Source of the DNA: Clostridia bacterium
Lineage (GTDB): Bacteria; Bacillota; Clostridia; UBA1381
Assembly (NCBI GenBank): GCA_900751885.1
Contig: CAADTH010000029.1
Location: 77,021 to 141,020, forward strand
Length of the DNA: 64,000 nucleotides
Reading direction: 5' to 3'
The notes under the pieces were generated by a model that saw nothing but the letters and a program-made list of their open reading frames with translations, made no database searches and had not been told where the DNA came from. Below are positions 17,734 to 25,764 of the stretch, piece after piece (the first letter of the stretch is position 1; the number at the start of each line of letters is the position of its first letter). Both the position numbers and the translations under genes were made by a program.

Positions 17734-18209
17734 GTGAAAAAAGAATCAAATTTACAGTGATAGACCTTATTATCGTTCTCGTTCTGCTGGCGGCTCTCGC
17801 ATTTGGTGCGTTCAAGCTTTTGCCTGGACGGCTTGCGAAGGACTCCAGCTCTGTAACAATCACCTATACCGTGCTTTTGCAGGAAAAATCAGAAGGCTTT
17901 TCAAACGGGATTCACAGCGGTGATATCGTTTCTATTTCCAATAAGGGAAAGGATTCCGGCACTGTTACAAACGTGACTGCTTCCCCTGCCGAAAAGCAGA
18001 CCTTTGACAGTCTGAACGGAACGTACCAGTATACTTCTGTTCCTGGGAAAGAGGACGTTCTTGTCACCATACAGTCAAAAGGTATTGAAAATGATACCGC
18101 AATCAAAACCGGCGACTCGCTCATCAAGGTGGGTCAGCAAATTCCTGTACGCGGCAAAGGGTATGCCTCTACCGGCTACATCATGTCCGTTGAAACAGAG
18201 ACAAAATAA
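17730..18209 (+). CDS. DUF4330-like membrane-anchored protein (copy 1)
   Basis: A 159-residue protein. Residues 1-10 are basic, 11-32 form one membrane helix (VIDLIIVLVLLAALAFGAF), and the remainder is an extracytoplasmic beta-rich domain with GDIVSISNKGKDSGTVTNV. It resembles the DUF4330 family, which is common next to wall-glycan genes in Clostridia and has no established function. It is coupled to the upstream glycosyltransferase by a 4-bp overlap. A second copy follows after 15 bp, so the two may form a hetero-oligomer at the membrane. Confidence 0.75.
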   Translation: MSEKRIKFTVIDLIIVLVLLAALAFGAFKLLPGRLAKDSSSVTITYTVLLQEKSEGFSNGIHSGDIVSISNKGKDSGTVTNVTASPAEKQTFDSLNGTYQYTSVPGKEDVLVTIQSKGIENDTAIKTGDSLIKVGQQIPVRGKGYASTGYIMSVETETK

Positions 18210-18224
18210 GGAGGTCTATCAATC

Positions 18225-18716
18225 ATGATATTAGATAAAAATGGAAAACTGTTTGGAAAAATCAGTATTGTAGATATCGCTGTCATCCTAGTGGTTCTGG
18301 CTGTCATTGTCGGCGTATTCGTCCGTTTCGCTGGGAGCGCAGGAAAAGCAGTCACAAAACCGACTAAAATCGAGTACGTCGTAAAGATAGAGAATATTCG
18401 AAAATCTTCTGTCGAAGCACTAGAAAAAAAAGGTATCGTAACAGATAAAAAAAGTGAGACTGCCATCGGTGAAATTACAAACGTAGAAGTTCAAAACGTC
18501 ATATCTACCACACCGGCGGCAAATGGAAAAATTGTAAGCGCCACCGTACCGGAGCGTTATACCGCACTTGTCACGGTCGAAGCAGATGGAAAAGAAGGAG
18601 AGAGCGGCTACTTTGACGCACAAAATAATGACATCTCTGTCGGTCACACCGCGTCGTTCTACACAAAATATGTAGCCACTACAGGCACAATTCAGAGTAT
18701 CAATCAAATAAAATAA
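18225..18716 (+). CDS. DUF4330-like membrane-anchored protein (copy 2)
   Basis: A 163-residue paralogue of the preceding gene product. It has a short cytoplasmic N-terminus (MILDKNGKLFGK), one membrane helix (IVDIAVILVVLAVIVGVFVRF) and an outer domain with ITNVEVQNV and GHTASFYTKYVATTGTI, matching the last strands of copy 1. The ribosome site is AAGGAGG. The two copies have diverged strongly, so duplication is old. No enzymatic motif is seen. A role in exporting or attaching the wall polymer is inference from position only. Confidence 0.75.
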   Translation: MILDKNGKLFGKISIVDIAVILVVLAVIVGVFVRFAGSAGKAVTKPTKIEYVVKIENIRKSSVEALEKKGIVTDKKSETAIGEITNVEVQNVISTTPAANGKIVSATVPERYTALVTVEADGKEGESGYFDAQNNDISVGHTASFYTKYVATTGTIQSINQIK

Positions 18717-18734
18717 AAGGAGTTTATTCTATCC

Positions 18735-20087
18735 ATGAAAGCACGAAGCACATTTTCAAGCAAATTAGGTTTTGTACTTGCGGCGGCAGGTTCCGCGGTA
18801 GGTCTCGGAAACATCTGGAGATTTCCCTATCTTGCGGCAAAATACGGCGGCGGTATGTTCCTGCTCATTTACTTGATCTTCGTATTCACATTTGGTTTTA
18901 CCCTGATGATTGCAGAAACGGCGATTGGAAGAAAGACAGGACTCAGTCCAATCGGCGCGTTTCGCAAACTGAATAAAAAATACACCTTTATTGGTGTAAT
19001 CGCATCCTTCGTGGCATTTTTAATCCTGCCATATTACAGCGTAATTGGCGGATGGGTTGTCAAATACCTGATTACCTATGTCACCGGCGGTCATGCGGCG
19101 GCGGCAGGAGGAGAGTTTTTTAACAGCTTTATTGCATCTCCTATCCAGCCAATGATTTTGCAGTCACTCTTTTTAATCGCATGCGCCGTTGTCATTATTC
19201 GTGGTGTAAAGAATGGTGTGGAACGAGTAAGCCGCATTTTAATGCCAGTTTTGGTTCTGCTATCTATTGCGATTGCCATCTATTCTATCACCCTGCCCGG
19301 AGCGGTAGAGGGTGTGAAATATTTCCTGATTCCAGACTTTTCACGCTTCTCCATTCAGGCAGTGCTCGCGGCTCTTGGACAAATGTTCTATTCGATGTCG
19401 CTGGCAATGGGTATCATGATTACCTATGGTTCTTATCTCCGAAAAGAGGACGATTTGGAAAAGGGCGTCTCAAATATCGAGCTGTTTGACACTGGCATTG
19501 CCTTTTTAGCAGGTCTTATGATTATCCCTGCCGTATTTGCCTTCTCTGGAAATGACCCAGCGGCACTCAATCAAGGACCTGGACTGATGTTTGTGACATT
19601 GCCGAAGGTATTTGAAACAATGGGTCTGAGTTCCATCATTGGCTGTCTCTTCTTCCTGTTGGTGCTGTTTGCCGCCTTAACAAGTGCAATTTCACTCTTG
19701 GAGGCAATCGTGTCTACTGTATGCGATGAATTTCATATCAGCAGAGCAAAAGCTACCATCATCATGACAGCAATCGCAATCGTCATGGGAATACCTTCCT
19801 CGCTCGGATTTGGTCTTTGGAGCGACTTCCAGATTCTTGGCATGAGTATTCTCGACTTTTTCGACTTTATCACGAATGCTGTCTTAATGCCGATTGGTGC
19901 ACTGTTAACTTGTATCTTTGTTGGATATATCCTAAAAGTGAATGTCATCACAGGCGAGGTAAAGCTCTCCTCTTCCTTTAAAAGAGAAAAGCTATTTACA
20001 ATCATGGTACAATATATCGCTCCGATTTGTATCCTTGCCATTTTAGTCAGCTCGATTCTAAATGCGTTTGGCATTATCACGTTATAA
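18735..20087 (+). CDS. Sodium-dependent transporter of the NSS (LeuT) family
   Basis: A 450-residue membrane protein with 11 or so helices. The helix 1 signature GFVLAAAGSAVGLGNIWRFP is nearly the same as in the paralogue at 8084-9418; SLAMGIMITYGSYL and FAALTSAISLLEAIVST are the helix 6-8 sodium-site region. It imports an amino acid or amine with sodium; the substrate is unknown. It is the last gene of the wall-polymer transcript, with AAAGGAG 13 nt upstream. Its presence there is unexpected for a wall operon and may be read-through association only. Confidence 0.92.
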   Translation: MKARSTFSSKLGFVLAAAGSAVGLGNIWRFPYLAAKYGGGMFLLIYLIFVFTFGFTLMIAETAIGRKTGLSPIGAFRKLNKKYTFIGVIASFVAFLILPYYSVIGGWVVKYLITYVTGGHAAAAGGEFFNSFIASPIQPMILQSLFLIACAVVIIRGVKNGVERVSRILMPVLVLLSIAIAIYSITLPGAVEGVKYFLIPDFSRFSIQAVLAALGQMFYSMSLAMGIMITYGSYLRKEDDLEKGVSNIELFDTGIAFLAGLMIIPAVFAFSGNDPAALNQGPGLMFVTLPKVFETMGLSSIIGCLFFLLVLFAALTSAISLLEAIVSTVCDEFHISRAKATIIMTAIAIVMGIPSSLGFGLWSDFQILGMSILDFFDFITNAVLMPIGALLTCIFVGYILKVNVITGEVKLSSSFKREKLFTIMVQYIAPICILAILVSSILNAFGIITL

Positions 20088-20127
20088 CAACAAAAAAACA
20101 CCTGTCCAGGCAGGTGTTTTTTTGTTG
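20088..20127. terminator. Strong bidirectional terminator
   Basis: A 17-bp perfect stem (20088-20104 with 20111-20127) around TCCAGG, containing runs of seven A and seven T. It starts directly after the NSS stop codon and also ends the convergent radical SAM transcript. Confidence 0.93.
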
Positions 20128-20157
20128 GACGAAATCTTTTTGGCAGACGAAAACATA

Positions 20158-20925
20158 TTATCTGTTCTTCGGTGTATAATTTTCAATAATTGTTATCACG
20201 TCTGTTCGATACACGTTACCGTCAAAAGTATCTGTATCTCCGTTTGAAGAAATACTGATTGCACGGATATCCTCGGGATTTTCCTCATAGGGATTCTTTA
20301 TCTGTTGACTTGAATTAAAATATTCACTCAGATATTTTAGTGCATTTCCACTTGGAAAAATCACATTTCCGCCGGATTGTGTAATCCCCATCTGCTCAAA
20401 ATCTTTTAAAATTTTTAATGTTCTTTGATTATATGGATTTTCGTCCTGGGCACTGACAAGCCATGCCGGATGAGTCCGCAGAGGGATACCCTCTTCATGT
20501 ATCGCTTTGGCAAAAAGTTTTACTGTCTCAAGCGGTATGGTTTCTTGATGGAACGCGTCTACCGACAGCAGAATATCGTTTACTCCACTCTCGGCAAGCA
20601 TCGCCGCCACATGTTTTATCTCTCCTGTGTCCCTGCTGAAAAATCCATTTGTGATAAGCTGTCTTTTAGAAATATTCATTTCCTTTGCGGCGGTATGTAT
20701 TTTGCAGACAACCTCAGGATACAATAGCGCCTCTCCGCCAAACGTCATCAAAGACTTTATATGAAACTTACCGCATATTTTGTGGACAATCTCAGCCGCA
20801 AAATCACCATCGATATACTCGTTGTAATTCAAATGCTCGCCCTCGGAGCAATGCTTACACCGCCCTGTGCAAGCAAGTGTAACAAAAAACTCAATTCGGT
20901 TTAAATTTTTGACGTACGGATTCAT
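20158..20925 (-). CDS. Radical SAM protein, function unknown
   Basis: A 255-residue protein with the radical SAM cluster motif CTGRCKHC (CxxxCxxC, residues 19-26), the GGEALLYP motif for the SAM amino group and LITNGF. There is no C-terminal cysteine cluster, so no SPASM domain is visible. It is short for a full TIM-barrel enzyme. I found no precursor peptide gene within 270 bp upstream, and no partner enzyme flanks it. The ribosome site GGAAGGAGG is clear. The 272 bp upstream (20926-21197) hold no gene I can support; a TAGAAT at 20946-20951 (minus) may be its -10. The substrate is unknown. Confidence 0.8.
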   Translation of the reverse strand: MNPYVKNLNRIEFFVTLACTGRCKHCSEGEHLNYNEYIDGDFAAEIVHKICGKFHIKSLMTFGGEALLYPEVVCKIHTAAKEMNISKRQLITNGFFSRDTGEIKHVAAMLAESGVNDILLSVDAFHQETIPLETVKLFAKAIHEEGIPLRTHPAWLVSAQDENPYNQRTLKILKDFEQMGITQSGGNVIFPSGNALKYLSEYFNSSQQIKNPYEENPEDIRAISISSNGDTDTFDGNVYRTDVITIIENYTPKNR

Positions 20926-21197
20926 ATACGCCTCCTTCCATACTAATTCTATTAGTTTGCACTTTCCCGATTAGAATTTTTAACAACACAGAATATAATA
21001 ACTGCTTAACTCGCTTTACTTTCTCTTATGCCCTCATTATGAAATCAAGGTGGGAATTGAACATTTTTTGACCGATCCATAACCTGCAAACATCTCAAAT
21101 TACAAACTAGGAAGAGGCATCAAACGCGCTATTCATCAGCTTTCTATCTCTGTGTCACTACAGAATCAGACAACAAAAATACAAACCACTACTACTT

Positions 21198-23231
21198 TTA
21201 TTGTATCACAATACGAAACTGTGCTCCGATATCGCCTGCAAAAACAAGATATCCCCCCTCTGGGAGTGTTATTTTCTCTGAATCCATCAAAACTGTATTC
21301 ATAACGCAGACTCCCTTATCGTCATATACCATAAATCCAGCATTCTGAGGCACTTGGACAGAGATTGTTTTCTCCGCTGAATCCTTGCCGATTTGATACC
21401 ATCTTGCATATCCGTCCGGCTGAATCGTGCAAACGGCATCTCCGCCCGCATAAATCGGCTTTATCCCATCCTGGCTGATAAACAGGCTTCCCGCTCCGTC
21501 AAGATATTCGATCGTATCCTGAGTATAAAACCGATAATCTGTCAAATCCCTTCCCATCATTCCCGGAATTTGAACCACTGCATTTGCTTGACTTGCATTG
21601 ATAATACGATTTGCTCCTAAATACCCTTGCTCACTGATTGCAATGCCTGCAACCGGCATGGATGGATAATACACCTGGGAAGTGTACTTTTCTGTGAGTG
21701 GAAAATAATATTTCCCATTTCTCTGCTGCCAAACCTGCTTTACCTCATCGGACAACATATTTTCCGGCAGTTTTTCCAATGAATACATGGTTGCTGTCGT
21801 CTGTCCCAGCTCCTCTACATTCGCTACTGCCTCTGTTCGGATATAGGTAATTCCATTGGCCGCCTTTTCAAAAGAAATCCTGGTACGGTAGGTCTGAGAG
21901 TCCGAAGCTTCAAACACACCATTGCCGATATGGTAGTACTTCTCTTGAACGGACGGTGCCAGAGCAAGCGCAAGCGTCAATGTACCTTCTTCGGATATGG
22001 ATACTGTGAGTAGCTTTGAGGAATCCCCATACAATCCTTCATATTCCGACGGATCCTTCTCATATGGAACCTTTTCGGACGCTTCCACAGAAAGCGTTGG
22101 CTTCAATTCGCGGATAATTCCCTTCTCCTTTAGCGCTTCCATCAAAAGATGGTTTGCAAGCATCTGATTGATAGAACTGCTTCCGCCGGATGAGGTAACC
22201 GCGGCAACCAGATTATAGTCTGGAATCACTACAATGGAGGAATGGGAAAGCTGAGTATCTCCTGATTTTGTCAGTGCTGTAATCCCATATTCACTAAATG
22301 GGTAAAGCTCCACGCTATCCCATCCAAGACCATAACCAAATGTGTTTCTTTCTGCCTTTGGCCAAATACCATTTTCATATTCCTTTTCCATCGTCGCCCG
22401 GACAGATTCCTCGGATAAAAGAGACTTCTCTCCAGTAAAAATCTGTCCAAACCGGCATACCTCTTCCGCCGTCGAATAAATTCCACCCGTACCAATTGCA
22501 TTGACAGCATCCTCTGGAAGCTCTCTGCTTGGATCCATACTGGAATACAGGCGCGCGAGCTGTTTTTTATCAAACTCATCCTGCGGCGTTTTTGTATTCA
22601 AAAGCTGTAACGGCTCAAAAAAGGTTTGATGCAGAAATGCAGTAAAATCCATACCGCTTACTTTCTCCACCAGCAATTCTGCAAGCGTAAAGCCATCATT
22701 GCAGTAGACAGAATATGCACCCGGTTCCGCCTTTAACCGCTGCCGTTTTAAACTCTCAAGAAACGTATCATGCGAAATGTCATCGTTGTCATCAAACAAA
22801 AACGCATTGCCAAGCGTTGACCCCATCAAACCAGAGGAGTGATTCAAAAGCATCCGTACTGTGATACGCTGATACCTGTCATCTGCCATTTCAAATTCTG
22901 GCAGGTACGTTTTGACAGATGTATCAAGGTCTATCTTTTTTTCATCCACCAGCTTCAGCACTGCGGCTGTTGTATATATCTTGCTGGTGGAACCGATTCC
23001 ATACATCGTATCAGGCGTGAGCGCACGGTTTTCCGTTTTACTATACACTCCCGCATGACCAGAAACCGTAATTTCTCCGCCATCTGAAAGCGCGTACTGT
23101 ATGCTGGCTGCACCCGAAGCCTCTAATGCCTTTTCCGCCTTTTTCGATACAGCTTCTGTATCAGCCGATACTGCTACCTGCATTGCCGATGCAACGATAG
23201 CCGCCAAAAAAAAGCTTATTATCCTTTTCAT
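21198..23231 (-). CDS. Secreted serine hydrolase of the beta-lactamase/PBP-like family
   Basis: A 677-residue exported protein. Residues 1-23 are a signal peptide (MKRIISFFLAAIVASAMQVAVSA). Residues 30-380 are a class C beta-lactamase-like domain: STSK at about 80-83 supplies the SxxK serine and lysine, YCN near 160 is the YxN motif, and a late LSHSS replaces the usual HxG/KTG strand. Residues 390-677 form beta-rich domains of unknown role. Such proteins are peptidoglycan D-amino-acid peptidases or esterases; classic beta-lactamase activity is unlikely. The start follows GGAGGAAACAAT. It has no lipobox and no wall anchor. It is monocistronic. Confidence 0.85.
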   Translation of the reverse strand: MKRIISFFLAAIVASAMQVAVSADTEAVSKKAEKALEASGAASIQYALSDGGEITVSGHAGVYSKTENRALTPDTMYGIGSTSKIYTTAAVLKLVDEKKIDLDTSVKTYLPEFEMADDRYQRITVRMLLNHSSGLMGSTLGNAFLFDDNDDISHDTFLESLKRQRLKAEPGAYSVYCNDGFTLAELLVEKVSGMDFTAFLHQTFFEPLQLLNTKTPQDEFDKKQLARLYSSMDPSRELPEDAVNAIGTGGIYSTAEEVCRFGQIFTGEKSLLSEESVRATMEKEYENGIWPKAERNTFGYGLGWDSVELYPFSEYGITALTKSGDTQLSHSSIVVIPDYNLVAAVTSSGGSSSINQMLANHLLMEALKEKGIIRELKPTLSVEASEKVPYEKDPSEYEGLYGDSSKLLTVSISEEGTLTLALALAPSVQEKYYHIGNGVFEASDSQTYRTRISFEKAANGITYIRTEAVANVEELGQTTATMYSLEKLPENMLSDEVKQVWQQRNGKYYFPLTEKYTSQVYYPSMPVAGIAISEQGYLGANRIINASQANAVVQIPGMMGRDLTDYRFYTQDTIEYLDGAGSLFISQDGIKPIYAGGDAVCTIQPDGYARWYQIGKDSAEKTISVQVPQNAGFMVYDDKGVCVMNTVLMDSEKITLPEGGYLVFAGDIGAQFRIVIQ

Positions 23232-23283
23232 ATTGTTTCCTCCACGTATGATTGAAATAAAATAATTGATAAAATCCAGTATT

Positions 23284-23292
23284 ATTATATCA
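23284..23292 (-). promoter_or_regulatory. Extended -10 of the serine hydrolase gene
   Basis: TGATATAAT on the minus strand (-10 at 23284-23289), about 52 bp before the start; no good -35. Confidence 0.5.
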
Positions 23293-23415
23293 GATTATAA
23301 AAAAGAAGTATAGAAAAAATATCTAGTTTGATACAAAAGTCAAAGCTTCCATTTGCTTTTCTTTATTCCACACTCAAACAGTTATCTGTTTCTTTCTACG
23401 CTTTTAAAAGAAAAT

Positions 23416-23454
23416 ACCATCTGTCTCTATGCTAACAGCATAAAGACAGATGGT
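23416..23454 (-). terminator. Terminator of the integrase gene
   Basis: ACCATCTGTCT (23416-23426) pairs with AGACAGATGGT (23444-23454). The loop itself contains the inverted repeat TATGCT-AAC-AGCATA. T-rich sequence follows on the minus strand. It lies 63 bp after the integrase stop. Confidence 0.8.
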
Positions 23455-23516
23455 GTCATTTTATTTCATTCTCGATTGGTGCGCCATAAAAGGCAGTCCT
23501 ATCAAATTGTATATGG

Positions 23517-24713
23517 TTATAAGCTGCTGACATCACCAAACACGATACTATCAATCTTGTCTGCTGCCTCTTTTTCTACCGTTGCAAGTACATGGGAATA
23601 AATATTCATCGTCGTAGAAAAATCACTGTGTCCGAGCCGTTGCTGTGCAACCTTCGGACTAATTCCCTGGCTAAGCATCAGTGTAGCATTGGTATGACGC
23701 AAATCATGCAGGCGGATATGGCGCAGGTTATTTTTCTTTAAAAACTCCCGGAATTTTTCCGAAAAAGAGCACGGCTTAAATGGCTTTCCATTTTCTTGGC
23801 ACACTACATAGTCTCCATCATAAAAAAACTCTCCATACCGTTCTTTTCTCGCAAGATAGTCTTGCCGCCCTCTTTTAAGCAGTGTTAGTAATGACCCTGA
23901 AACCGGAATGGTACGCAGTCCACTTTTCGATTTCGGTGTTTTTGTGACAACGCCCCAATAGCTGTTTACTCTGTTTTCCTGGATACTGATGAGTCCCTGT
24001 TCAAAATCAATGTGCTCCCATTTTAGGGCAATCAACTCCCCACGGCGAAGTCCCAATGACAAGTCAATCATAAGAGGAAGCTCCATGTCCGTTCCGCGGA
24101 TTGCCTGTACCAGCCGCTGTACCTCCTCCTCGTCATAAACGCTTGCTTTATATTTTTCATAACGCGGAAGTGTGATGTTAGCGCATGGGTTTTTTTCCAT
24201 AAATTCTAGCGAAACCGCTTTTTGCAGCGCAGACGAAAGATTCAAAAAGATGTTGCGCACTGTCTTCGCACTCATTTTACGCCCTGTAATCGGGGAACAC
24301 GCCTGCAGGTCGTTAATCCATTGCTGAATCACAAGAGGCTTTAATTCTTGAATATATAGACTGCCAAACTTCGGAATAATATAATTATCAATCTGATATC
24401 GGTACCCGGTAAGCGTAGTCGGAGAAAGATCTTTCAAATATAACTCATACCATTGATTCATCCATTCCTTGACTGTAAAATAACCTTCAAGCGGTATCTC
24501 CTGTTTTGTTGATTTTCCTCTCCAATCAGTATCCGTTCCCCATTCACGCATCATGTTTTTCATTACGTGCTCGGCGTCCGTATAGGAACCGTGTATCGTT
24601 TTATATATCCTTCGCCGTTTTCCTGTTTTAGGGTCATTCGGTAATTCTATAATAATCTGATAGGCTAATCCTGCTTGAGATTCTCTTTTTCTAATATGTC
24701 CTGATACTTGCAT
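23517..24713 (-). CDS. Tyrosine recombinase (Tn916/phage-type integrase)
   Basis: A 398-residue site-specific recombinase. It has an N-terminal AP2-like arm-binding domain (about 1-60), a SAM-like core-binding domain (about 70-175) and a catalytic domain with the first Arg in LGLRRGELIALKW, HDLRHTNATLML (HxxR), the LGHSDFSTT helix and the nucleophile in MNIYSHV. All catalytic residues seem present. The start at 24713 follows AAGGAG by 11 nt; a longer frame from 24767 lacks one. No excisionase, relaxase, phage gene or tRNA flanks it, so the element it served is lost or is not visible here. The AT-rich, gene-free kilobase upstream supports a decayed element. Confidence 0.93.
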   Translation of the reverse strand: MQVSGHIRKRESQAGLAYQIIIELPNDPKTGKRRRIYKTIHGSYTDAEHVMKNMMREWGTDTDWRGKSTKQEIPLEGYFTVKEWMNQWYELYLKDLSPTTLTGYRYQIDNYIIPKFGSLYIQELKPLVIQQWINDLQACSPITGRKMSAKTVRNIFLNLSSALQKAVSLEFMEKNPCANITLPRYEKYKASVYDEEEVQRLVQAIRGTDMELPLMIDLSLGLRRGELIALKWEHIDFEQGLISIQENRVNSYWGVVTKTPKSKSGLRTIPVSGSLLTLLKRGRQDYLARKERYGEFFYDGDYVVCQENGKPFKPCSFSEKFREFLKKNNLRHIRLHDLRHTNATLMLSQGISPKVAQQRLGHSDFSTTMNIYSHVLATVEKEAADKIDSIVFGDVSSL

Positions 24714-24794
24714 AACTACTATAACTCCTTTTTTAATTGATGAAATTTGATAAAGGGAAAATCTCATAATTGCTCAATCAAAAAGAAATATAAC

Positions 24795-24850
24795 ATACCT
24801 TGGCATAAATATATAGGCAAACGAATCGTCTCCCCTACCTCGGTATAAAA
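24795..24850. promoter_or_regulatory. Two TACCTYGGYATAAA repeats upstream of the integrase
   Basis: TACCTTGGCATAAATA (24795-24810) and TACCTCGGTATAAAAA (24835-24850) match at 13 of 16 positions with starts exactly 40 bp apart. Each has a near-palindromic core TACC-NN-GGTA. They lie 80-140 bp before the integrase start. They could be repressor operators or integrase arm sites; the sequence alone does not decide. Confidence 0.5.
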
Positions 24851-25680
24851 ATAAAAAAATAAAAAGACTGTGATTTCAGCCGAACAACGGCACAAAAACA
24901 AATTTTTAAAAGAGCTTCTCATCTTTCAAAAATTTGTAAAATCATATTTTTCCCTAAAACTATTTTTCCGATAATAACTATTGTATCTCTCTATCTAAGA
25001 CATGTACAGATCGCGTCCATTATCCACAGCCATACTTTGAACTGGATTTTCTTCCCCTCTTGGTGAAAAATTGAATCATACTTTTCACAAGACCACCTCT
25101 CCTTCCAACTGAAATAACCACCTAAAAACGCATTTGCTCATCCGTTGAGCATTTGTCAGACATCATGTAAGCATCATGTCTGACATTTGACTTCCCCTTT
25201 TTCACAATCGGGACAATCTTATTCATTCAAATAGGGCGCTTTCCAAATTCTCATCAAGTACTAAATTTTGTATACAATTAGGAACTAACTCTGTTGAATT
25301 CTACTGTTCTTTTTCTTTTCTCTGTTGTTCAATCTCTGTTTTCTTTAGTTCTACATAAATTGTACTTTTTTATTCTAGTCTCTTGTTTCCCCGCCCCAAT
25401 ATTTGTACATATTCTATTATTATATTTTTCTGTAATTATTTTCTATCCCAGTTCGTTTTAATGCTCCTTGTCCTTTTTAAACGAAAAATAAATACTTAAT
25501 GAAAAAATCCTGTTTATTATACCATATTTTTTGACAAAATCCAATACGTTTAGACAAAATATTTTTAACAAAATTTTATTATGAAATTTATGGAATAATA
25601 TTTCTTTAATTTGTAATTTTAATGCTTTAATATGTTAAAATTCATACATATTGTTTCGGTATATCAAATTAATAGTAAAA
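24851..25680. other. AT-rich noncoding region with a long inverted repeat
   Basis: No reading frame with a ribosome site and plausible protein is seen on either strand over about 830 bp. The main structure is an inverted repeat, TGTCAGACATCATG (25154-25167) with CATCATGTCTGACA (25172-25185), 13 of 14 positions paired around TAAG. Two GCATTTG copies precede it, and a CATTTG follows. The remainder is pyrimidine-rich or A/T-rich sequence with no homology I recognise. It is probably the remains of an integrated element next to the integrase. Confidence 0.55.
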
Positions 25681-25682
25681 AA

Positions 25683-25711
25683 GCACCATTTTTCTATTTT
25701 TCAAATGGTGC
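25683..25711 (-). terminator. Terminator of the phosphofructokinase gene
   Basis: GCACCATTT (25683-25691) pairs with AAATGGTGC (25703-25711); six T follow on the minus strand. It lies 54 bp after the stop. Confidence 0.85.
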
Positions 25712-25764
25712 TTTTTCATTATTAATTTTTTTATTTTCTTTCTAGTTCACATTTTGTAGCATAA

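Noticed and set aside
20926..21197. A precursor peptide gene for the radical SAM protein, for example an 18-codon minus-strand frame beginning MFAGYG.
   Set aside because: No ribosome site before it and no leader-core pattern.
22271..22579. A 102-codon minus-strand frame inside the serine hydrolase gene.
   Set aside because: An alternate-frame shadow of the hydrolase with no start signals.
24768..25764. A hidden gene in the kilobase upstream of the integrase.
   Set aside because: No frame of useful length with a ribosome site on either strand, and composition is strongly AT-rich.
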